This document shows, one piece after another, positions 63,350 to 64,000 of a stretch of 64,000 nt of DNA (its first letter is position 1; each line of letters starts with the position of its first letter). The DNA comes from Thereva unica (Eukaryota; Arthropoda; Insecta; Diptera; Therevidae), in assembly GCA_949987705.1 (NCBI GenBank), contig OX465284.1, forward strand, positions 112,389,163-112,453,162, given 5' to 3'. The position numbers were made by a program, and so were the translations under genes. The notes beneath the pieces were generated by a model. It saw nothing but the letters and a program-made list of their open reading frames with translations, was not told where the DNA came from and made no database searches.

Positions 63350-63760
63350 TACACTTTCATTAGATAACCATACCGAGAGCGAGGTAAAGGAGAAGGTAAA
63401 CCGCCATTTTGTGTTGGCTACCATTTTGAATTTGGAATGAAGCGACACAGATAATAGTAGTCTTCACCACCCACACTCACACCCTTTCTTTTGATACCCA
63501 TACCGAGTGGCTTGTAAAAAAAAGTTATCCCCCGTTTTGAATTTGGAATGACCACACAGCTAATAATATTCTACTTGTCACACCCTTTGATTTAATACCC
63601 ATGCCGAGTGGCTTCTAAAGAAAAAGGTAATCCGCCATTTTGTGTTGGCCGCCGTTTTGAATTTGAAAGGATGCCATATAGCTAATTGTATTCTATTTAT
63701 CATACCCTTTCATTTGATACCCATGTCGGGGATCGGGAAACACAATTGCGAAATTCGGCC
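63350..63760. repeat. Four-unit imperfect tandem repeat
   Basis: Units begin with CCCTTTCATTTGATACCCAT-like blocks near 63352, 63482, 63583 and 63704, and contain CGCCATTTTGTGTTGG and GTTTTGAATTTGGAATGA blocks. Spacing is 100-130 bases. It may be the internal repeat of a transposon that extends past the window. Confidence 0.75.
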
Positions 63761-64000
63761 GCCATTTTGTTTTTTTTACAAAAATGTCATATTGTATTAT
63801 CACGTGAACTATACATATTGGCAAAATTTGGGGTTGATTGGTGACATGAAAGTCACGTTTCGCTTCCTTTTTTCCGTTTGTGTTTGCGATTCCTTTTTTC
63901 CTATTTTTCTTGGCCGCCATCTACTCGATTGTATTTGTACCATACGGTTTACCCAGATTTGGTCAAAATACACATTCTGTGAAAGTTTCGCTCAATCTGC

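Noticed and set aside
63352..63760. CRISPR-like array
   Set aside because: Units are long, diverged and unevenly spaced in an animal genome; there are no short identical repeats with unique spacers.

Overview
This is a piece of an animal nuclear genome, almost certainly an insect and most likely a fly. Three things point that way. The genes are split by very short introns (about 50-72 nt). The proteins match metazoan VPS18, GAS8/DRC4 and NSMAF/FAN. The DNA between and inside the genes is crowded with decayed jockey-, R1/LOA- and RTE-like non-LTR retrotransposons, a Gypsy remnant, mariner-type remnants and many small inverted-repeat elements (MITEs). The species cannot be read from the sequence. 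No operons, CRISPR arrays, rRNA genes or convincing tRNA genes were seen.

Layout. 1-4.74 kb: the 5' part of an NSMAF/FAN-like BEACH gene on the minus strand, running off the left edge; seven exons were rebuilt, and its introns hold retrotransposon debris and nested MITEs. 4.74-9.3 kb: retrotransposon fragments. 9.30-10.27 kb: a four-exon plus-strand gene whose protein looks like the gag (ORF1) of a non-LTR retrotransposon but is cut by three spliceosomal introns, a candidate domesticated gag. 10.8-16.3 kb: retrotransposon fragments and foldback elements. 16.65-23.28 kb: a complete VPS18 gene on the minus strand (8 exons, 972 codons). 24-25.2 kb: an R1-like fragment. 26.47-32.72 kb: a complete GAS8/DRC4 gene on the plus strand (5 exons). 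33-43 kb: transposon-rich DNA. 43.26-49.65 kb, with a probable first exon near 54.4 kb: a second, diverged GAS8/DRC4 gene on the minus strand with the same exon structure, so the two copies converge tail to tail. 55-64 kb: no host gene recognised; MITEs, an RTE-like element, a very AT-rich tract and a tandem repeat at the right edge.

The host genes do not form one pathway. NSMAF is a BEACH-family scaffold linked to TNF-receptor/sphingomyelinase signalling. VPS18 is a core HOPS/CORVET subunit for endolysosomal tethering. The two GAS8 copies encode a subunit of the nexin-dynein regulatory complex of motile cilia and sperm tails. The most notable points are the intron-containing gag-like gene, the paired GAS8 genes, an intronic MITE in VPS18 that abuts and alters the splice donor, and a MITE whose empty site survives elsewhere in the window. 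All identifications were made by eye; no database search was run.
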